From Lentimicrobiaceae bacterium (GTDB lineage Bacteria > Bacteroidota > Bacteroidia > Bacteroidales > UBA4417), in NCBI GenBank assembly GCA_028697555.1, contig JAQVEX010000011.1:1-48480 (forward strand): DNA of 48,480 nucleotides, read 5' to 3'. Positions 8,130 to 20,023 of this stretch are shown one piece after another. Every line of letters starts with the position of its first letter. The stretch's first letter is position 1. Position numbers and translations under genes: made by a program. Under the pieces are notes generated by a model. The model saw only the letters and a list, made by a program, of their open reading frames with translations, was not told where the DNA came from and made no database searches.

Positions 8130-8169
8130 GAAACATCTGCTCAAACACGAAAATTGGAGCAGATGTTTC
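8130..8169 (+). other. Hairpin in the rplL-rpoB intergenic region
   Basis: GAAACATCTGCTC (8130-8142) pairs perfectly with GAGCAGATGTTTC (8157-8169) around a 14-base loop; a weak T-rich stretch follows. The position matches the rplL-rpoB attenuator/RNase III site known in enterobacteria. The likely role is partial termination or processing that lowers rpoBC output relative to the ribosomal proteins. Confidence 0.65.
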
Positions 8170-8222
8170 CTATATTTTTAAGCAATATATTTTACTCATT
8201 TATTTAATTTAATTTTCAAAAC

Positions 8223-11200
8223 GTGGCCACAAAAAAAACTGAACGCATCAACTTCGGTACATCTAAAATAAAAGCAGAATATCCTGACTTTCTTGATGTA
8301 CAATTAAAATCTTTTCAAGATTTTTTCCAGTTAGAAACCAACCCCGACAATAGAGAAAACGAGGGATTATATAAGGTGTTTTCTGAAAACTTCCCAATTA
8401 CCGATTCCAGAAACAACTTTAATTTGGAATTTTTAGACTATTACATCGACCCGCCTCGTTATACTATTGATGAATGTTTATCAAGGGGTCTATCCTACTC
8501 TGTTCCCCTTAAAGCACGATTAAAACTTTCGTGTAACGATACCGAACACGAAGATTTTGAAACAATTATTCAAGATGTCTATTTAGGAATGATACCCTAC
8601 ATGACTCCAAAAGGAACATTTATTATTAATGGAGCCGAAAGAGTAATAGTTTCGCAATTGCACCGTTCGCCGGGCGTTTTCTTCGGTACAAATTACCATA
8701 CAAGCGGCAAAGTTCTTTATTCTGCCAGAATTATACCCTTTAGAGGTTCTTGGATGGAATTTACCACCGACGTGCAAAACGTGATGTACGCTTACATCGA
8801 ACGTAAAAAGAAAGTACCCGTAACTACTCTACTCAGAGCTATCGGTTACGAATCCGATAAAGATATTATTGAAATATTCGGTCTTGCCGAAGAAGTTTCA
8901 GCAAAAAAAACGGTATTAAAAAAATATATAGGCAGAAAACTTGCTGCTAAAGTTCAAAAATCGTGGAAAGAAGACTTTGTTGACGAAGATACCGGTGAAA
9001 TGTCAACAGTTGACAGATTTGAAACAATTTTAGAGAGAGAAACCGTTATAGATAACGACGTTATAGAAAAAATTATTTCATCGGGTAACGAAAGTGTTTT
9101 AATTCACAACGACGATGCTGACGGTCAGGATTATTCGGTTATTTTCAACTCTTTGGAAAAAGACCCTTCCAACAATGCTAAACAAGCTTTGGAAGCTATT
9201 TATTTCCAACTCCGAAACGCAGCTCCGCCAGATGATGAAACAGCCAGATCGGTTTTTGAAAGACTTTTCTTCTCCGACAAGAGATACGATTTAGGTGACG
9301 TTGGAAGATACAGAATCAACAAAAAGTTATCGTTAAACATTCCAATAGAAACAAAAGTCCTTACCAAAGAAGACTTGATAGCCATTATCAAATACTTGGT
9401 TGGTATGATTAACGAAAAAAGAGAAATCGACGATATTGACCACTTAAGTAATCGTAGAGTTAGAACAGTTGGTGAACAACTTTACAACCAATTTGGTGTT
9501 GGTCTTGCACGTATGGCAAGAACAATTAGAGAGAGAATGAACGTTAGAGATAACGAAGTCTTTACTCCAATGGATTTGATTAACGCCAAAACTCTTTCAA
9601 GTGTTATCAACTCGTTTTTCGGAACCAACCAGCTTTCGCAATTTATGGATCAAACCAATCCGCTTAGCGAAATTGCTCACAAGAGAAGAATTTCGGCTTT
9701 AGGTCCCGGTGGTTTATCAAGAGAAAGAGCAGGTTTTGAAGTCAGAGACGTTCACTACACCCACTACGGAAGACTTTGTACTATCGAAACTCCCGAAGGT
9801 CCTAACATTGGTCTTATCTCTTCACTTTGCGTTTACGCAAAAATTAACAAATTAGGTTTCATAGAAACACCGTATAAAAAAGTTGTAAACGGAAAAGTAG
9901 ATAATTCGGAACCAATTTACCTTTCAGCCGAAGAAGAAGAAAACAAAGTTATAGCACAGGCTACGACTGAAATGAGCGACGACGGCGAACTAACTGATGC
10001 AAAAGTTAAAGTTAGATACCTTGCCGACTACCCGCTTAAAACTAAAGACGAAATAGACTTAATTGACGTAGCTCCAAACCAAATTGCATCAATTGCTGCA
10101 TCATTAATTCCATTCTTAGAACACGACGACGCTAACCGTGCATTGATGGGTTCAAACATGATGCGTCAGGCTGTACCTTTGGTAAATCCCGAACGTCCGT
10201 TTATTGGAACCGGTATTGAAGATTTGGTTGCAAAAGACTCTCGCGTACTTATTAACGCCGAAGGCGACGGTATTGTTGAGTATGTTGACTCTTCAAAAAT
10301 TGAAATCAGATACACAAGACCCGAAGAAGAAAGACTTGTCAGCTTTGATGAAGACAAAAAAACTTATAACCTAACAAAGTTTAAACGTACAAACCAGAAT
10401 ACTTGTATAAACCTTCGTCCTATCGTTCGCAAAGGCGATAAAGTAACAAAAGGACAAGTGTTGTGCGAAGGCTACGCTACGCAAGGCGGCGAATTGGCTT
10501 TAGGCAGAAACCTAAGAACAGCTTTCATGCCTTGGAAAGGTTACAATTTTGAAGATGCTATAGTTATTTCCGAAAGAGTTGTTAAAGAAGACATCTTTAC
10601 ATCTATACATATTGAAGAATTTACATTAGAAGTTAGAGATACAAAACGCGGTGTTGAAGAATTAACTAACGATATTCCCAACGTAAGTCAAGAAGCTACT
10701 AAAGACTTAGACGACATGGGTATGATAAGGATTGGTGCCGAAGTCGTTGAAGGCGACATCTTGATTGGAAAAATTACACCAAAAGGCGAAACCGATCCAA
10801 CTCCCGAAGAAAAACTTTTGAGAGCAATATTCGGCGAAAAAGCAGGCGACGTAAAAGATGCTTCGCTAAAAGCACCACCAGCAATGAAAGGTGTTGTTAT
10901 TGGTAAAGACCTATTTTCTAGAGTTATCAAAAGCAAGAAAACTAAGGAAGAAGAAAAGAAAGTATTAAACGCTCTTGAAAATGAATTCAACAAACTTTCG
11001 GCTGATTTGAAACAAAAACTTGTCGATAAATTAACCGTGCTTGTTAGTGGAAAAACATCAATGGGTGTGTACAATAATTTCGGTAACGAACTGATTGCTA
11101 AAAAAGTAAAATTTACACAAAAGCTATTACTTCAGTTAGATTATTTTACAATAAATCCAAACAGTTGGACTGATGATTCTAACACTAACAATTTGATTAA

Positions 11201-12026
11201 GAGACTGATAAACAATTACATAATCAAGTCGAAAGAAATTCAAGGACAATACAACCGCAAAAAATTTGTGGCAAGTGTTGGAGATGAATTGCCAAACGGA
11301 GTTATTCAGATGGCAAAAGTGTACATAGCCAAAAAACGTAAGCTAAAAGTTGGAGATAAAATGGCTGGACGCCACGGAAATAAAGGTATAGTTGCGCGTA
11401 TAGTTAGAGAAGAAGATATGCCGTTTTTGGAAGATGGAACACCGGTAGATATTGTTTTGAACCCTCTTGGTGTACCATCGCGTATGAATTTAGGACAAAT
11501 ATATGAAACAATTTTAGGATGGGCTGCATCGAAATTGAACGTATACTTCAAAACTCCTATCTTCGACGGAGCTACATTAGAACAAATAAACGGCTGGATG
11601 AAAAAAGCCAACCTACCCGAAAACGGTTCAGTATATCTGAGAGACGGCGGAACAGGCGAAAAATTCGACCAACCTGCTACCGTTGGATACATGTACATGC
11701 TAAAACTGCACCATCTTGTTGATGATAAGATGCACGCACGTTCTATCGGACCTTACTCACTCATCACACAACAACCATTGGGTGGTAAAGCTCAATTTGG
11801 TGGTCAGCGTTTTGGTGAGATGGAAATTTGGGCTTTGGAAGCATTCGGAGCTGCAAATATCCTTCAAGAAGTGCTTACTGTCAAATCCGACGATGTTGTT
11901 GGAAGAGCAAAAGCTTATGAAGCAATTGTTAAAGGCGATACCTTGCCGGAACCCGGCATCCCCGAATCCTTTAATGTGCTCGTTCATGAACTTAGAGGTC
12001 TATGTCTTGACATCGAATTTGAATAG
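8223..12026 (+). CDS. rpoB: DNA-directed RNA polymerase subunit beta
   Basis: This is the beta subunit of RNA polymerase, which forms one side of the active-site cleft and the rifampicin pocket. The 1267-residue product starts at GTG (8223), consistent with its [16 protein letters not shown] terminus; no better ATG lies nearby. The rifampicin region is visible around [19 protein letters not shown] and [20 protein letters not shown]. The C-terminal beta signature [19 protein letters not shown] is intact. The length matches Bacteroidota RpoB. rpoC follows after 51 bases. Confidence 0.99.
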   Translation: MATKKTERINFGTSKIKAEYPDFLDVQLKSFQDFFQLETNPDNRENEGLYKVFSENFPITDSRNNFNLEFLDYYIDPPRYTIDECLSRGLSYSVPLKARLKLSCNDTEHEDFETIIQDVYLGMIPYMTPKGTFIINGAERVIVSQLHRSPGVFFGTNYHTSGKVLYSARIIPFRGSWMEFTTDVQNVMYAYIERKKKVPVTTLLRAIGYESDKDIIEIFGLAEEVSAKKTVLKKYIGRKLAAKVQKSWKEDFVDEDTGEMSTVDRFETILERETVIDNDVIEKIISSGNESVLIHNDDADGQDYSVIFNSLEKDPSNNAKQALEAIYFQLRNAAPPDDETARSVFERLFFSDKRYDLGDVGRYRINKKLSLNIPIETKVLTKEDLIAIIKYLVGMINEKREIDDIDHLSNRRVRTVGEQLYNQFGVGLARMARTIRERMNVRDNEVFTPMDLINAKTLSSVINSFFGTNQLSQFMDQTNPLSEIAHKRRISALGPGGLSRERAGFEVRDVHYTHYGRLCTIETPEGPNIGLISSLCVYAKINKLGFIETPYKKVVNGKVDNSEPIYLSAEEEENKVIAQATTEMSDDGELTDAKVKVRYLADYPLKTKDEIDLIDVAPNQIASIAASLIPFLEHDDANRALMGSNMMRQAVPLVNPERPFIGTGIEDLVAKDSRVLINAEGDGIVEYVDSSKIEIRYTRPEEERLVSFDEDKKTYNLTKFKRTNQNTCINLRPIVRKGDKVTKGQVLCEGYATQGGELALGRNLRTAFMPWKGYNFEDAIVISERVVKEDIFTSIHIEEFTLEVRDTKRGVEELTNDIPNVSQEATKDLDDMGMIRIGAEVVEGDILIGKITPKGETDPTPEEKLLRAIFGEKAGDVKDASLKAPPAMKGVVIGKDLFSRVIKSKKTKEEEKKVLNALENEFNKLSADLKQKLVDKLTVLVSGKTSMGVYNNFGNELIAKKVKFTQKLLLQLDYFTINPNSWTDDSNTNNLIKRLINNYIIKSKEIQGQYNRKKFVASVGDELPNGVIQMAKVYIAKKRKLKVGDKMAGRHGNKGIVARIVREEDMPFLEDGTPVDIVLNPLGVPSRMNLGQIYETILGWAASKLNVYFKTPIFDGATLEQINGWMKKANLPENGSVYLRDGGTGEKFDQPATVGYMYMLKLHHLVDDKMHARSIGPYSLITQQPLGGKAQFGGQRFGEMEIWALEAFGAANILQEVLTVKSDDVVGRAKAYEAIVKGDTLPEPGIPESFNVLVHELRGLCLDIEFE

Positions 12027-12077
12027 ATGTTATTTTACACAAATTAACTATCCGTTATAATTGAAAAAAAATATATT

Positions 12078-15000
12078 ATGGCTTTTAGAAAAGATAATAC
12101 CACACAATACGACTTCAATAGCATTAGAATAAAATTAGCTTCTCCCGAATCGATTCTGAAACGTTCGTTCGGAGAAGTTACTAAGCCCGAAACTATTAAC
12201 TACAGGACTTATAAACCGGAACGCGATGGACTTTTTTGTGAGAGGATATTCGGACCTGTAAAAGACTGGGAATGCCATTGCGGAAAGTATAAGCGTATCA
12301 GATACAAAGGTATTACATGCGATAGATGCGGCGTAGAAGTTACTGAAAAAAAGGTGCGTAGAGAAAGAATGGGACACGTGCAGCTTATGGTGCCGGTTGC
12401 TCACATATGGTATTTCAGGTCTCTGCCAAACAAAATGGCTTTGCTATTAGGTATTAAACCTAAAAGATTGGAATCTATTGTATATTACGAAAATTATGTT
12501 GTTATTCAACCCGGTGTTTTTGAAGCAGAAGGCTTAAAAACATTGGATTTTATTGATGAACAAACTTATTTCGAATACATTGATCGTCTCCCAAAAGACA
12601 ATCAGTATCTAGAAGATTCAGACCCAAACAAATTTATTGCAAAAATGGGTGGCGAAGCTCTACACGACTTACTAAGCCGTATTGACTTAGACAAAGAATC
12701 GTACGAACTCAGAGATAAAGCAAATAACGAAACTTCGCAACAAAGAAAACAAGATGCTCTAAAACGTCTACAAGTAATAGAATCTTTTAGAGAATCGCAA
12801 CAAGGTAGAGAAAACCGTCCCGAATGGATGTTGGTAAAAGTAGTACCTGTTATTCCTCCTGATTTGAGACCTCTTGTTCCGTTAGATGGCGGACGTTTTG
12901 CTACAAGCGACCTTAACGACCTTTACAGAAGAGTTATTATCAGAAACAACCGTCTGAAAAGATTAATCGAAATAAAAGCTCCCGATGTAATTATGCGTAA
13001 CGAAAAACGTATGTTGCAAGAAGCTGTAGATTCTCTTTTCGACAACTCAAGGAAAACAAGTTCTGTTAAAACCGACTCTAATCGTCCGTTAAAATCATTA
13101 AGCGATAGCCTTAAAGGTAAACAAGGACGTTTTCGTCAGAACCTGCTAGGAAAAAGGGTTGACTATTCGGGACGTTCGGTTATTGTTGTTGGACCTCAAC
13201 TCAAGCTACACGAATGCGGTCTACCCAAAGATATGGCTGCCGAACTCTACAAGCCTTTTATTATTCGTAAAATGTTGGAACGCGGTATTGTTAAAACCGT
13301 TAAAACAGCTAAAAAAATTGTAGATAAAAAAAGTCCGGTAGTATGGGAAATACTAGAAAATATTATGAAAGGACACCCTGTTCTTTTAAACAGAGCCCCT
13401 ACCCTACACCGCCTTGGTATTCAAGCATTTCAACCCAAACTTATAGAAGGTAAAGCAATTCAACTGCACCCACTAGTTTGTACAGCTTTTAACGCCGACT
13501 TCGACGGTGACCAAATGGCTGTCCACCTTCCACTTGGCAACGCTGCAATACTCGAAGCTCAAATGCTCATGCTTTCGTCGCACAATATCCTAAACCCTGC
13601 AAACGGAGCTCCTATTACTGTTCCATCGCAGGATATGGTTTTAGGGCTGTACTATATGACCAAAAGCAGAGCTTCTATACCTGAAAAACCAGTTAAAGGT
13701 GAAAATAAAGTATTTTATTCACCAAAAGAAGTTATTATTGCGCACAACGAAGGCGCTGTTGATTTACACGCAGTTATTAAAGTTAAAATTCTAGACGTCG
13801 AAACACAAAAAGAAAATCTAATAGAAACTACAGTTGGTAGAGTGATTTTCAATCAGGTAGTACCAGAAGAATTTGGATATATCAACGAACTTCTTACAAA
13901 AAAATCGCTACGTAGCATTATTGGCGATATGCTTAAAAAAACAGGCACAGCCAAAACTGCACAATTCTTAGACGATATTAAAGACCTTGGTTTCAAAATG
14001 GCATTCGAAGGTGGTTTGTCTTTCAATATAGGCGATATAATTATACCTGAAGCAAAAGCTAAAATGATTGAAGGTGCCAACGAAAAAGTTGACGAAATTG
14101 AAGAAAGTTACAAAATTGGTATTATTACTCACAACGAAAGAACAAATCAGATTATAGATGAGTGGACACACGTAAATAATCGTCTTGCTGTAACAGTTCT
14201 TAGAGAACTTTCTGAAAGCAACCAGGGCTTTAATTCAGCTTACATGATGCTTGATTCAGGAGCTAGAGGCTCGGGCGAACAGATACGTCAGTTAGCTGGT
14301 ATGCGTGGATTGATGGCTAAACCGCAAAAATCGGGAAGCGTTGGAAACGAAATTATTGAAAACCCGATTTTATCGAACTTTAAAGAAGGGCTTTCGGTAC
14401 TTGAGTACTTTATTTCAACACACGGTGCCAGAAAAGGTTTGGCTGATACTGCATTAAAAACTGCAGACGCCGGTTACTTAACCAGACGTTTAGTCGACGT
14501 TGCTCAGGACGTAGTTATTACCGAAGAAGACTGTGGCACACTTCGTGGATTGACCATTTCGGCACTTAAGAAAAATGAAGAAGTGGTTGAAAGCCTATAC
14601 GACCGTATTTTAGGACGTGTTACTTTGCACGATATTTACCATCCTAATACAGGCGAATTGATTGTTGCAGCCAACACAGAATTAGACGAGAAAATTTGCC
14701 AAATTATTGAAAACTCTCCTATTGAATCTGTTGAAATTCGTTCGGTATTAACCTGCGAATCGAAACACGGCGTTTGTACATATTGCTACGGCAGAAACTT
14801 AGCTACCGGAAGAATGGTACAAAAAGGCGAAGCTGTTGGAGTTATTGCTGCTCAATCAATTGGTGAACCCGGTACTCAGCTAACACTTCGTACATTCCAC
14901 ATGGGAGGTGTTGCCGGTGGTAATATTGCTTCAAATTATAGTGTTACTGCTAAATACGATGGTATTATTGAAATTGATGAACTAAAAAGCGTTCCCAAAA

Positions 15001-16358
15001 TCAAATCCGACGACGAAGATCCTAAAGATTATAACATTGTTATTAGCCGTTTCTCCGAAATGCGTATTGTTGACCCAAAAACGAATATTTCTATACATTC
15101 GGCTCATATTCCGTATTCGGCTCACTTATATTTTAAACCCGGCGATGCTGTCAAAAAAGGTGATTTAATTGCCGATTGGGATCCATATAATGCTCTTATA
15201 CTTTCAGATATCAATGGTAAAGCTATCTTCGAAAATGTTATAGAAGGCGTTACCGTTAAAATTGAACACGACGAGCAAACCGGATTCCAAGACAGAATTA
15301 TTATCGATTCAAAAATTAGGGCTAACAACCCGTGTATTAAAATAGTTGACGAAATAGGCGAAGTTATTAAAACCTTCGACCTTCCCGTTGGAGCTCACCT
15401 TCAGGTAGAAGAAAACGCTAAAATTGTTCCGGGAACCGTATTGGTTAAAATACCTCGCTCATTCGGAAAATCGACCGACATTACCGGTGGTTTACCTAGA
15501 GTTACCGAGCTTTTTGAAGCTAGAAATCCTTCCGACGAAGCTAAAGTTTCAGCTATTGACGGTGTTGTATCATTCGGTCCTAAACTAAAACGTGGAAACA
15601 GAGAAGTTATAGTTACGTCAAAATCGGGTACCGAATCGTACAGCTATCTGATACCAACTACAAAACAGATTCTTGTTCAAGAACACGACTACGTAAAAGC
15701 CGGAACACCACTTTCGGTGGGAGCTATTACACCGGCTGATATTCTTGCAATTCAAGGACCTATGAAGGTTCAAGAGCACATCGTTAACGAAGCACAAGAA
15801 GTTTATCGTTTGCAACAAGTAAAAATAAACGACAAGCACTTTGAAGTTATTGTTAGACAGATGATGCGTAAAGTTGAAGTAATTGATGCAGGTGATACTA
15901 AATTCCTGGAAAAAGATGTTGTAAACAAGATAGATTTCAACGACGAAAACGATGCAATTTTTGGAATGAAAGTCGTTGAAGATGCTGGCGACAGCGATTT
16001 ATCACCCGGACAACTTATTTCTTCCAGAAAGTTGAGAGACGAAAACTCTGCACTTAAAAGAAAAGACAAGAAACTTGTTGTTGCCCGCGACGCTAAACCT
16101 GCTACAGCTCAGCAAATACTACAGGGTATTACTCGTGCCTCGTTGCAAGTTAGCTCATGGTTGTCGGCTGCATCTTTCCAAGAAACAACAAAAGTTCTTA
16201 CTCAAGCTGCCATCGAAGCTAAAAGTGATGACCTTATGGGACTTAAAGAAAATGTCATCATCGGAAAGAGAATTCCGGCAGGTACGGGACTTAAAGAGTA
16301 TAAAAATCTTATTGTTGGCTCAAAAGAAGAATACGAAACTCTTATGGCTAACAAATAA
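12078..16358 (+). CDS. rpoC: DNA-directed RNA polymerase subunit beta'
   Basis: This is the beta' subunit, which carries the catalytic magnesium. The 1426-residue product begins with the N-terminal zinc ribbon ([20 protein letters not shown]) followed by clamp motifs. The catalytic NADFDGDQ lies at about 472-479. The second zinc site is [15 protein letters not shown] near residue 895, the trigger-loop region ([19 protein letters not shown]) follows, and [10 protein letters not shown] lies near the C terminus. No large lineage insertion or break is evident. A strong intrinsic terminator follows at 16385-16418, ending the long secE-to-rpoC string. Confidence 0.99.
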   Translation: MAFRKDNTTQYDFNSIRIKLASPESILKRSFGEVTKPETINYRTYKPERDGLFCERIFGPVKDWECHCGKYKRIRYKGITCDRCGVEVTEKKVRRERMGHVQLMVPVAHIWYFRSLPNKMALLLGIKPKRLESIVYYENYVVIQPGVFEAEGLKTLDFIDEQTYFEYIDRLPKDNQYLEDSDPNKFIAKMGGEALHDLLSRIDLDKESYELRDKANNETSQQRKQDALKRLQVIESFRESQQGRENRPEWMLVKVVPVIPPDLRPLVPLDGGRFATSDLNDLYRRVIIRNNRLKRLIEIKAPDVIMRNEKRMLQEAVDSLFDNSRKTSSVKTDSNRPLKSLSDSLKGKQGRFRQNLLGKRVDYSGRSVIVVGPQLKLHECGLPKDMAAELYKPFIIRKMLERGIVKTVKTAKKIVDKKSPVVWEILENIMKGHPVLLNRAPTLHRLGIQAFQPKLIEGKAIQLHPLVCTAFNADFDGDQMAVHLPLGNAAILEAQMLMLSSHNILNPANGAPITVPSQDMVLGLYYMTKSRASIPEKPVKGENKVFYSPKEVIIAHNEGAVDLHAVIKVKILDVETQKENLIETTVGRVIFNQVVPEEFGYINELLTKKSLRSIIGDMLKKTGTAKTAQFLDDIKDLGFKMAFEGGLSFNIGDIIIPEAKAKMIEGANEKVDEIEESYKIGIITHNERTNQIIDEWTHVNNRLAVTVLRELSESNQGFNSAYMMLDSGARGSGEQIRQLAGMRGLMAKPQKSGSVGNEIIENPILSNFKEGLSVLEYFISTHGARKGLADTALKTADAGYLTRRLVDVAQDVVITEEDCGTLRGLTISALKKNEEVVESLYDRILGRVTLHDIYHPNTGELIVAANTELDEKICQIIENSPIESVEIRSVLTCESKHGVCTYCYGRNLATGRMVQKGEAVGVIAAQSIGEPGTQLTLRTFHMGGVAGGNIASNYSVTAKYDGIIEIDELKSVPKIKSDDEDPKDYNIVISRFSEMRIVDPKTNISIHSAHIPYSAHLYFKPGDAVKKGDLIADWDPYNALILSDINGKAIFENVIEGVTVKIEHDEQTGFQDRIIIDSKIRANNPCIKIVDEIGEVIKTFDLPVGAHLQVEENAKIVPGTVLVKIPRSFGKSTDITGGLPRVTELFEARNPSDEAKVSAIDGVVSFGPKLKRGNREVIVTSKSGTESYSYLIPTTKQILVQEHDYVKAGTPLSVGAITPADILAIQGPMKVQEHIVNEAQEVYRLQQVKINDKHFEVIVRQMMRKVEVIDAGDTKFLEKDVVNKIDFNDENDAIFGMKVVEDAGDSDLSPGQLISSRKLRDENSALKRKDKKLVVARDAKPATAQQILQGITRASLQVSSWLSAASFQETTKVLTQAAIEAKSDDLMGLKENVIIGKRIPAGTGLKEYKNLIVGSKEEYETLMANK

Positions 16359-16384
16359 TTTTTTCATAATCATCTATAAAAACG

Positions 16385-16418
16385 AAAACGGAGACTATTA
16401 TTATTCTCCGTTTTTTTT
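16385..16418 (+). terminator. Intrinsic terminator of the rpoBC operon
   Basis: AAAACGGAGA (16385-16394) pairs with TCTCCGTTTT (16405-16414) around a 10-base loop and runs into eight T residues. This is a clear Rho-independent terminator 27 bases after rpoC. Confidence 0.85.
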
Positions 16419-16442
16419 ATCTTTACAAAAAAAATATTTACT

Positions 16443-16757
16443 ATGAACGACTTAAAAAACAAAAATCAGCAAATCGATATCGAACTTACCGATGAAGTAA
16501 GTAGCGGAGTTTACTCAAACTTGGCTATTATCACCCACTCCAACTCCGAATTTATTTTGGATTTTGTTCAAATGATGCCCGGAGTACCTAAAGCAAAAGT
16601 AAAATCAAGAATTATTTTAACCCCACAACACGCCAAAAGACTTTACAGAGCTTTAAAAGATAATATTTCAAAGTTTGAACAACTTCATGGCAATATTAAC
16701 GACAACACTCCTAATGATATATCGTATCAGATTAGCGGACAAGGCGGAACTGCATAA
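16443..16757 (+). CDS. DUF3467 family protein
   Basis: A 104-residue cytosolic protein of unknown function from the DUF3467 family, which is frequently found next to rpoC in Bacteroidota. Recognisable features are the acidic N-terminal part with VYSNLAIITHSNSEFILDF, then MMPGVPKAKVKSRIILTPQH and a helical segment AKRLYRALKDNISKFE. No signal peptide or membrane segment is present. It starts 24 bases after the rpoC terminator, so it probably has its own promoter or depends on read-through. The conserved neighbourhood suggests a link to transcription or translation, but this is inference only. Confidence 0.85.
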   Translation: MNDLKNKNQQIDIELTDEVSSGVYSNLAIITHSNSEFILDFVQMMPGVPKAKVKSRIILTPQHAKRLYRALKDNISKFEQLHGNINDNTPNDISYQISGQGGTA

Positions 16758-16834
16758 GTAAAAACCTTTTAGCTAAACTTGTTGTTTGATGTTTGACACA
16801 CTTATTTTTTAGATAAAGTGTAGCGTAAAATTAA

Positions 16835-16865
16835 AAAGAGAGTACGCATTTCGTGTACTCTCTTT
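16835..16865 (-). terminator. Shared terminator between DUF3467 gene and beta-barrel gene
   Basis: AAAGAGAGTAC (16835-16845) pairs with GTACTCTCTTT (16855-16865) around a 9-base loop. On the minus strand the stem is followed by a T-rich stretch, so it best terminates the beta-barrel gene ending at 16885; it may also stop plus-strand transcripts from the DUF3467 gene. Confidence 0.75.
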
Positions 16866-16884
16866 ATGTATTGTTGTATACGGT

Positions 16885-17430
16885 TTAGAAATATACGGAG
16901 AATCCAACAATACCGCCAAAGGTATTTAATGTAAAACCATATAAATCGCTACGTAGGTACTGTGCACCTATATCAACTGACAAATATTCACTAACGAAAG
17001 TGGCAATGCCGATTCCAGCACCCAATACAAGTCCGGAAGAACGTCCATATCTCTTACTTGTAGAATATCCTATCCCAACTTGTGCAAAAGGTTTTATAAT
17101 GGAACTAGTTGGGATAAAATAAGAAGCTGTCGGAATAATGGAAAAAGTGATCTCCTTATTATTATTATTTGGGTATCCAGTGCTCTCCTCATTTTTTGAT
17201 ATGAACAATAAATCTAAGCTCAACGAGAAATTGTTTGCCACAAAATATCCAACACTTGGATTGATAGTAATAGTAGTATTGGTATATTTATACCATGGAA
17301 AAGTCGCTGACGAATTTGCTACCTGAATAGAAGAATTTCCGGAAAGATGCCATTTGCCTTTTTCGGTTTGCGAAAAAGCAAGTGTGGATGCTAAAAGCAA
17401 CAATGAAATAAAGATAGTTTTAAGTTTCAT
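16885..17430 (-). CDS. Small outer-membrane beta-barrel protein (porin-like)
   Basis: A 181-residue secreted protein with a clean signal peptide (KTIFISLLLLASTLAFSQ, cleavage near residue 20). The rest is made of alternating hydrophobic and polar strands rich in Gly, Ser and Tyr, such as TITINPSVGYFVANNFSLSL and IKPFAQVGIGYS. It ends in Phe, as beta-barrel proteins recognised by the BAM machinery usually do. Length and pattern fit the eight-stranded outer-membrane beta-barrel (OmpX/OmpW-like) families. The ligand and role are unknown. It converges on the DUF3467 gene. Confidence 0.8.
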   Translation of the reverse strand: MKLKTIFISLLLLASTLAFSQTEKGKWHLSGNSSIQVANSSATFPWYKYTNTTITINPSVGYFVANNFSLSLDLLFISKNEESTGYPNNNNKEITFSIIPTASYFIPTSSIIKPFAQVGIGYSTSKRYGRSSGLVLGAGIGIATFVSEYLSVDIGAQYLRSDLYGFTLNTFGGIVGFSVYF

Positions 17431-17459
17431 AATAATATTTTTTGATGATTATAAAGACA

Positions 17460-17467
17460 CAAAGATA
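17460..17467 (-). promoter_or_regulatory. Candidate -7 box for the beta-barrel gene
   Basis: The minus strand reads TATCTTTG, an exact match to TAnnTTTG, about 30 bases before the start codon. No convincing -33 element is seen at the usual spacing. Confidence 0.45.
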
Positions 17468-17555
17468 ACAAAAAAACCTAATAAAATATTCAGATATTAA
17501 AAAAACGATTTAATGAATAAAACTTGCCGACAATGTTTTCTGCTTTTTTATACAT

Positions 17556-19325
17556 TTAATCAAACAATGATAATTGTATTTCTTTGTTAGGTGTAATTTC
17601 ATTAATAAAATTGTCCCATTGCGATAAATTCACACATAAACCATATTTGCCGTTTAAAAAGTTTATCTGTTCTTCAACTTCATTTTGTGTAATAGTTTTA
17701 GCAATACTCAGTAAATCTATACGCATTAATACATCTTTCGTAAACACCCTTTTTGCATCAGAGAATGTAATTGATTTTAAAAATTCTTCTGTTATTTTAG
17801 AATTCAATAAAATAAAGGTATATACAGCATGTTCAATCGTATCAAATCCAATAAAATAACAAGTATCGTCCAACATAATAGGTTTGTTATTTTGTGGTAA
17901 CACCAATGTAAAATGAAAAGTTTTATACAAACCTGATATTGCAACTTTGTAAGGCTTAAAAGAATAGTCTCCTATTCCGAAAATTGAAAACGCTGGTTTT
18001 CCTTTGTAAATACTTGATTTCCTTGCTTGAAAGCATGAAATGTTTGTTTTTAAATAATTGTAAGTTTTGGGATACAAATATTGAATGTATGAAGTATCTT
18101 GTCCAACTTTATTTTGAGTTACAATAACGTATTTCTTAGTATTTTCAATTACTGTATTTTTTAAATCTGAGCTTTTGAGAAATCCATAAATCAAATTTTC
18201 TTCAAGTTCAATTTTCTCTGAAAGTTTATTTACAAAATGCTCATTTACTTTTTCAAGTTCCATTATACTAGAACAATCGTGTTTTATTCCTTGCCTCCAC
18301 TCAAAAGGGCACACACCGTCAATCTCTTTGGTTTCATTATAATCAACAAGATTTGAAACAAATTTTGCATTAAACCACCCAAAACTTGATTTTTCCTTTA
18401 AACTATAAAAATCAAATTCGTTACATTCAACACTGGGACTTGAATTAAGTTGGCAGAAAAGCAAAGACGCTTCAACCGAAACATTAAATTCCTTTTTGCT
18501 ATCAATGTTATATTTTTCTATTTTTCCAATTCTATGTTTTGCCTCTTTTTGGTCGAAGATAATGTTTTTTATAACCGAGTTTTTTACCAATAGTGCCAAA
18601 TATCCGTCATGTGTTTGAAAAGCGTCTAAAAGCATTAATGTAATATATTCGGCAATATCAAAATTGCCTTTACCTGTAATGGCATCTATACCGTTATAAT
18701 TTTTAAAATTTGATTTTTGGGGAAGATTTGACGAATTAAGACTACCTAATTTTGAATTTGTTACCCAAGGTGGATTCCCAATTACTAATATTTTTTCATT
18801 TGGAAATTGTTTAGAAATATTTTTTAAATCAAAATCGAAAATATTGCAATGTTTAATTGTAATTTCCGGTTTATTGGCATTTGGATTGGAAAGAAAATAA
18901 TCGAGAACACCAAATTTAGTTTCCCAAATGTACGGTTTGTATATTTCTATTCCAAATATTTTCTTTATCGTTTTGAAATTAGATAAAGCAGCAATTATAA
19001 AATTGCCTTTACCGCATGTCGGTTCTATAACAATTTCAGGAGATATTTCCCTATTTGCCAAATGTTTCGCTACATTATTTGCCAAATCTATGTTAGTTTG
19101 AAAATCACCATATTCTGCACGGTCAGATTCTGCAACAGAAGTCATGGAAACTTCAGAAACAGAGTCTTTTATCACTTGAAAATCAATATCATTTTCAAAA
19201 AAAGTATTTATACCAAAGTTGTCAAAAATTATTTGATTTGCATTTTCAAAAGATGAATTATTGTAAAAAAAATCTTTGAAAAAAGTGCAAACTTGCAACG
19301 AAATATTTGCATCAAATATCCTCAT
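17556..19325 (-). CDS. N6-adenine DNA methyltransferase of a restriction-modification system
   Basis: The 589-residue product is an adenine-specific DNA methylase. The motif X region (YGDFQTNIDLANNVAKHL, 72-89) precedes the SAM-binding motif I (EPTCGKGN, 101-108). Catalytic motif IV is NPPW (184-187), the N6-adenine type. This is the gamma order X-I-IV of the Eco57I/TaqI-like methylases. The C-terminal half (about 330-560) resembles a target-recognition region. It has no nuclease motif of its own; the partner endonuclease lies directly upstream and overlaps by one base (TAATG), so translation is coupled. The recognition sequence cannot be deduced. AT content is high. Confidence 0.87.
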   Translation of the reverse strand: MRIFDANISLQVCTFFKDFFYNNSSFENANQIIFDNFGINTFFENDIDFQVIKDSVSEVSMTSVAESDRAEYGDFQTNIDLANNVAKHLANREISPEIVIEPTCGKGNFIIAALSNFKTIKKIFGIEIYKPYIWETKFGVLDYFLSNPNANKPEITIKHCNIFDFDLKNISKQFPNEKILVIGNPPWVTNSKLGSLNSSNLPQKSNFKNYNGIDAITGKGNFDIAEYITLMLLDAFQTHDGYLALLVKNSVIKNIIFDQKEAKHRIGKIEKYNIDSKKEFNVSVEASLLFCQLNSSPSVECNEFDFYSLKEKSSFGWFNAKFVSNLVDYNETKEIDGVCPFEWRQGIKHDCSSIMELEKVNEHFVNKLSEKIELEENLIYGFLKSSDLKNTVIENTKKYVIVTQNKVGQDTSYIQYLYPKTYNYLKTNISCFQARKSSIYKGKPAFSIFGIGDYSFKPYKVAISGLYKTFHFTLVLPQNNKPIMLDDTCYFIGFDTIEHAVYTFILLNSKITEEFLKSITFSDAKRVFTKDVLMRIDLLSIAKTITQNEVEEQINFLNGKYGLCVNLSQWDNFINEITPNKEIQLSLFD

Positions 19326-19999
19326 TACTTGGCTACTTTATCAATTATTTTACTTATTCCTTGTACCGATTTTTCTAATGTAACTATTCTTTGGTATTGG
19401 AGTCGCCATTGTAAAGCATTTGAAATTGTCAAATAGCCTTGAGTTGGTGGCGATTTTAGAATTTGTTTCGCTAACTGATTTAGAGTTATTTCATCTGCAG
19501 GAATGTTTTTGTCGCTCAAGTAAGCAACTATGTCTTCAACGTTAGCCTTATCTTTAATCATTTCGCGTAAACGATAAGTTGTAGTGTAATCAGCTGTACG
19601 TTCCTTCGAAATAAATGAGCAACTAACAAAATCAAGTTTAGCAGTCTTTGTTTCGGGATAATCTGTTTTGTCGTAAACAAAAACAAGTAAGTTGTAACCA
19701 AGTCCGAACACCTTTTGCTTAGCATCCTTAAACGGACAAGACGATTGTGGCTGTCTGATTGATGTTACCTTAATATCTGTCAAAATATCTTTTAATGGCA
19801 AATCAATTCCACTTGCAGAAGAGCCAACTTTTAGACTATATTTTGAAGTTAATTGTTCTCGAAACTTGTGTTCAATATGTGTTCCCACTGCTTTTCCGTC
19901 AGTTACGCCGAAAAGTAATTTATTTTGAATTTTCGATTCCGCAATACAAAAGGCTTTAGCTTCTGCTTTCAGTTTAGCTATTGTCAGTTTTTCTTTCAT
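19325..19999 (-). CDS. Type II restriction endonuclease, PD-(D/E)XK-like
   Basis: A 224-residue protein, unassigned to a named enzyme, with a plausible PD-(D/E)XK nuclease core. Glu43 lies in a helix (GTHIEHKFREQL), Asp66 in SGIDLP, and D75-I-K77 in LTDIKVTS. A strand-helix pattern (GYNLLVFVYDKTD) follows. Its position directly before and overlapping an N6-adenine methylase supports a type II restriction enzyme guarded by that methylase. The nuclease gene is transcribed first, which would risk self-cleavage unless expression is controlled. An inverted repeat abutting the start codon (20001-20017) could provide that control. The functional call rests mainly on context plus the D-x8-DxK spacing. 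Confidence 0.7.
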   Translation of the reverse strand: MKEKLTIAKLKAEAKAFCIAESKIQNKLLFGVTDGKAVGTHIEHKFREQLTSKYSLKVGSSASGIDLPLKDILTDIKVTSIRQPQSSCPFKDAKQKVFGLGYNLLVFVYDKTDYPETKTAKLDFVSCSFISKERTADYTTTYRLREMIKDKANVEDIVAYLSDKNIPADEITLNQLAKQILKSPPTQGYLTISNALQWRLQYQRIVTLEKSVQGISKIIDKVAK

Positions 20000-20000
20000 T

Positions 20001-20017
20001 ATAATACGTTGTATTAT
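20001..20017 (-). promoter_or_regulatory. Inverted repeat at the 5' end of the restriction operon
   Basis: ATAATAC-GTT-GTATTAT is a perfect 7-bp dyad with a 3-base centre. It lies one base upstream of the endonuclease start codon (ATG at 19999-19997) and just downstream of a candidate -7 box. It is where a transcription start would be expected, so it could be an operator or a 5' mRNA hairpin masking the start. Confidence 0.5.
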
Positions 20018-20023
20018 TGTTTA

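Noticed and set aside
10688-11074. 128-codon antisense frame inside rpoB and similar long antisense frames in rpoB, rpoC, tuf and ftcD
   Set aside because: They mirror codon bias of strongly conserved sense genes, have serine/threonine-rich low-complexity products and no recognisable family.
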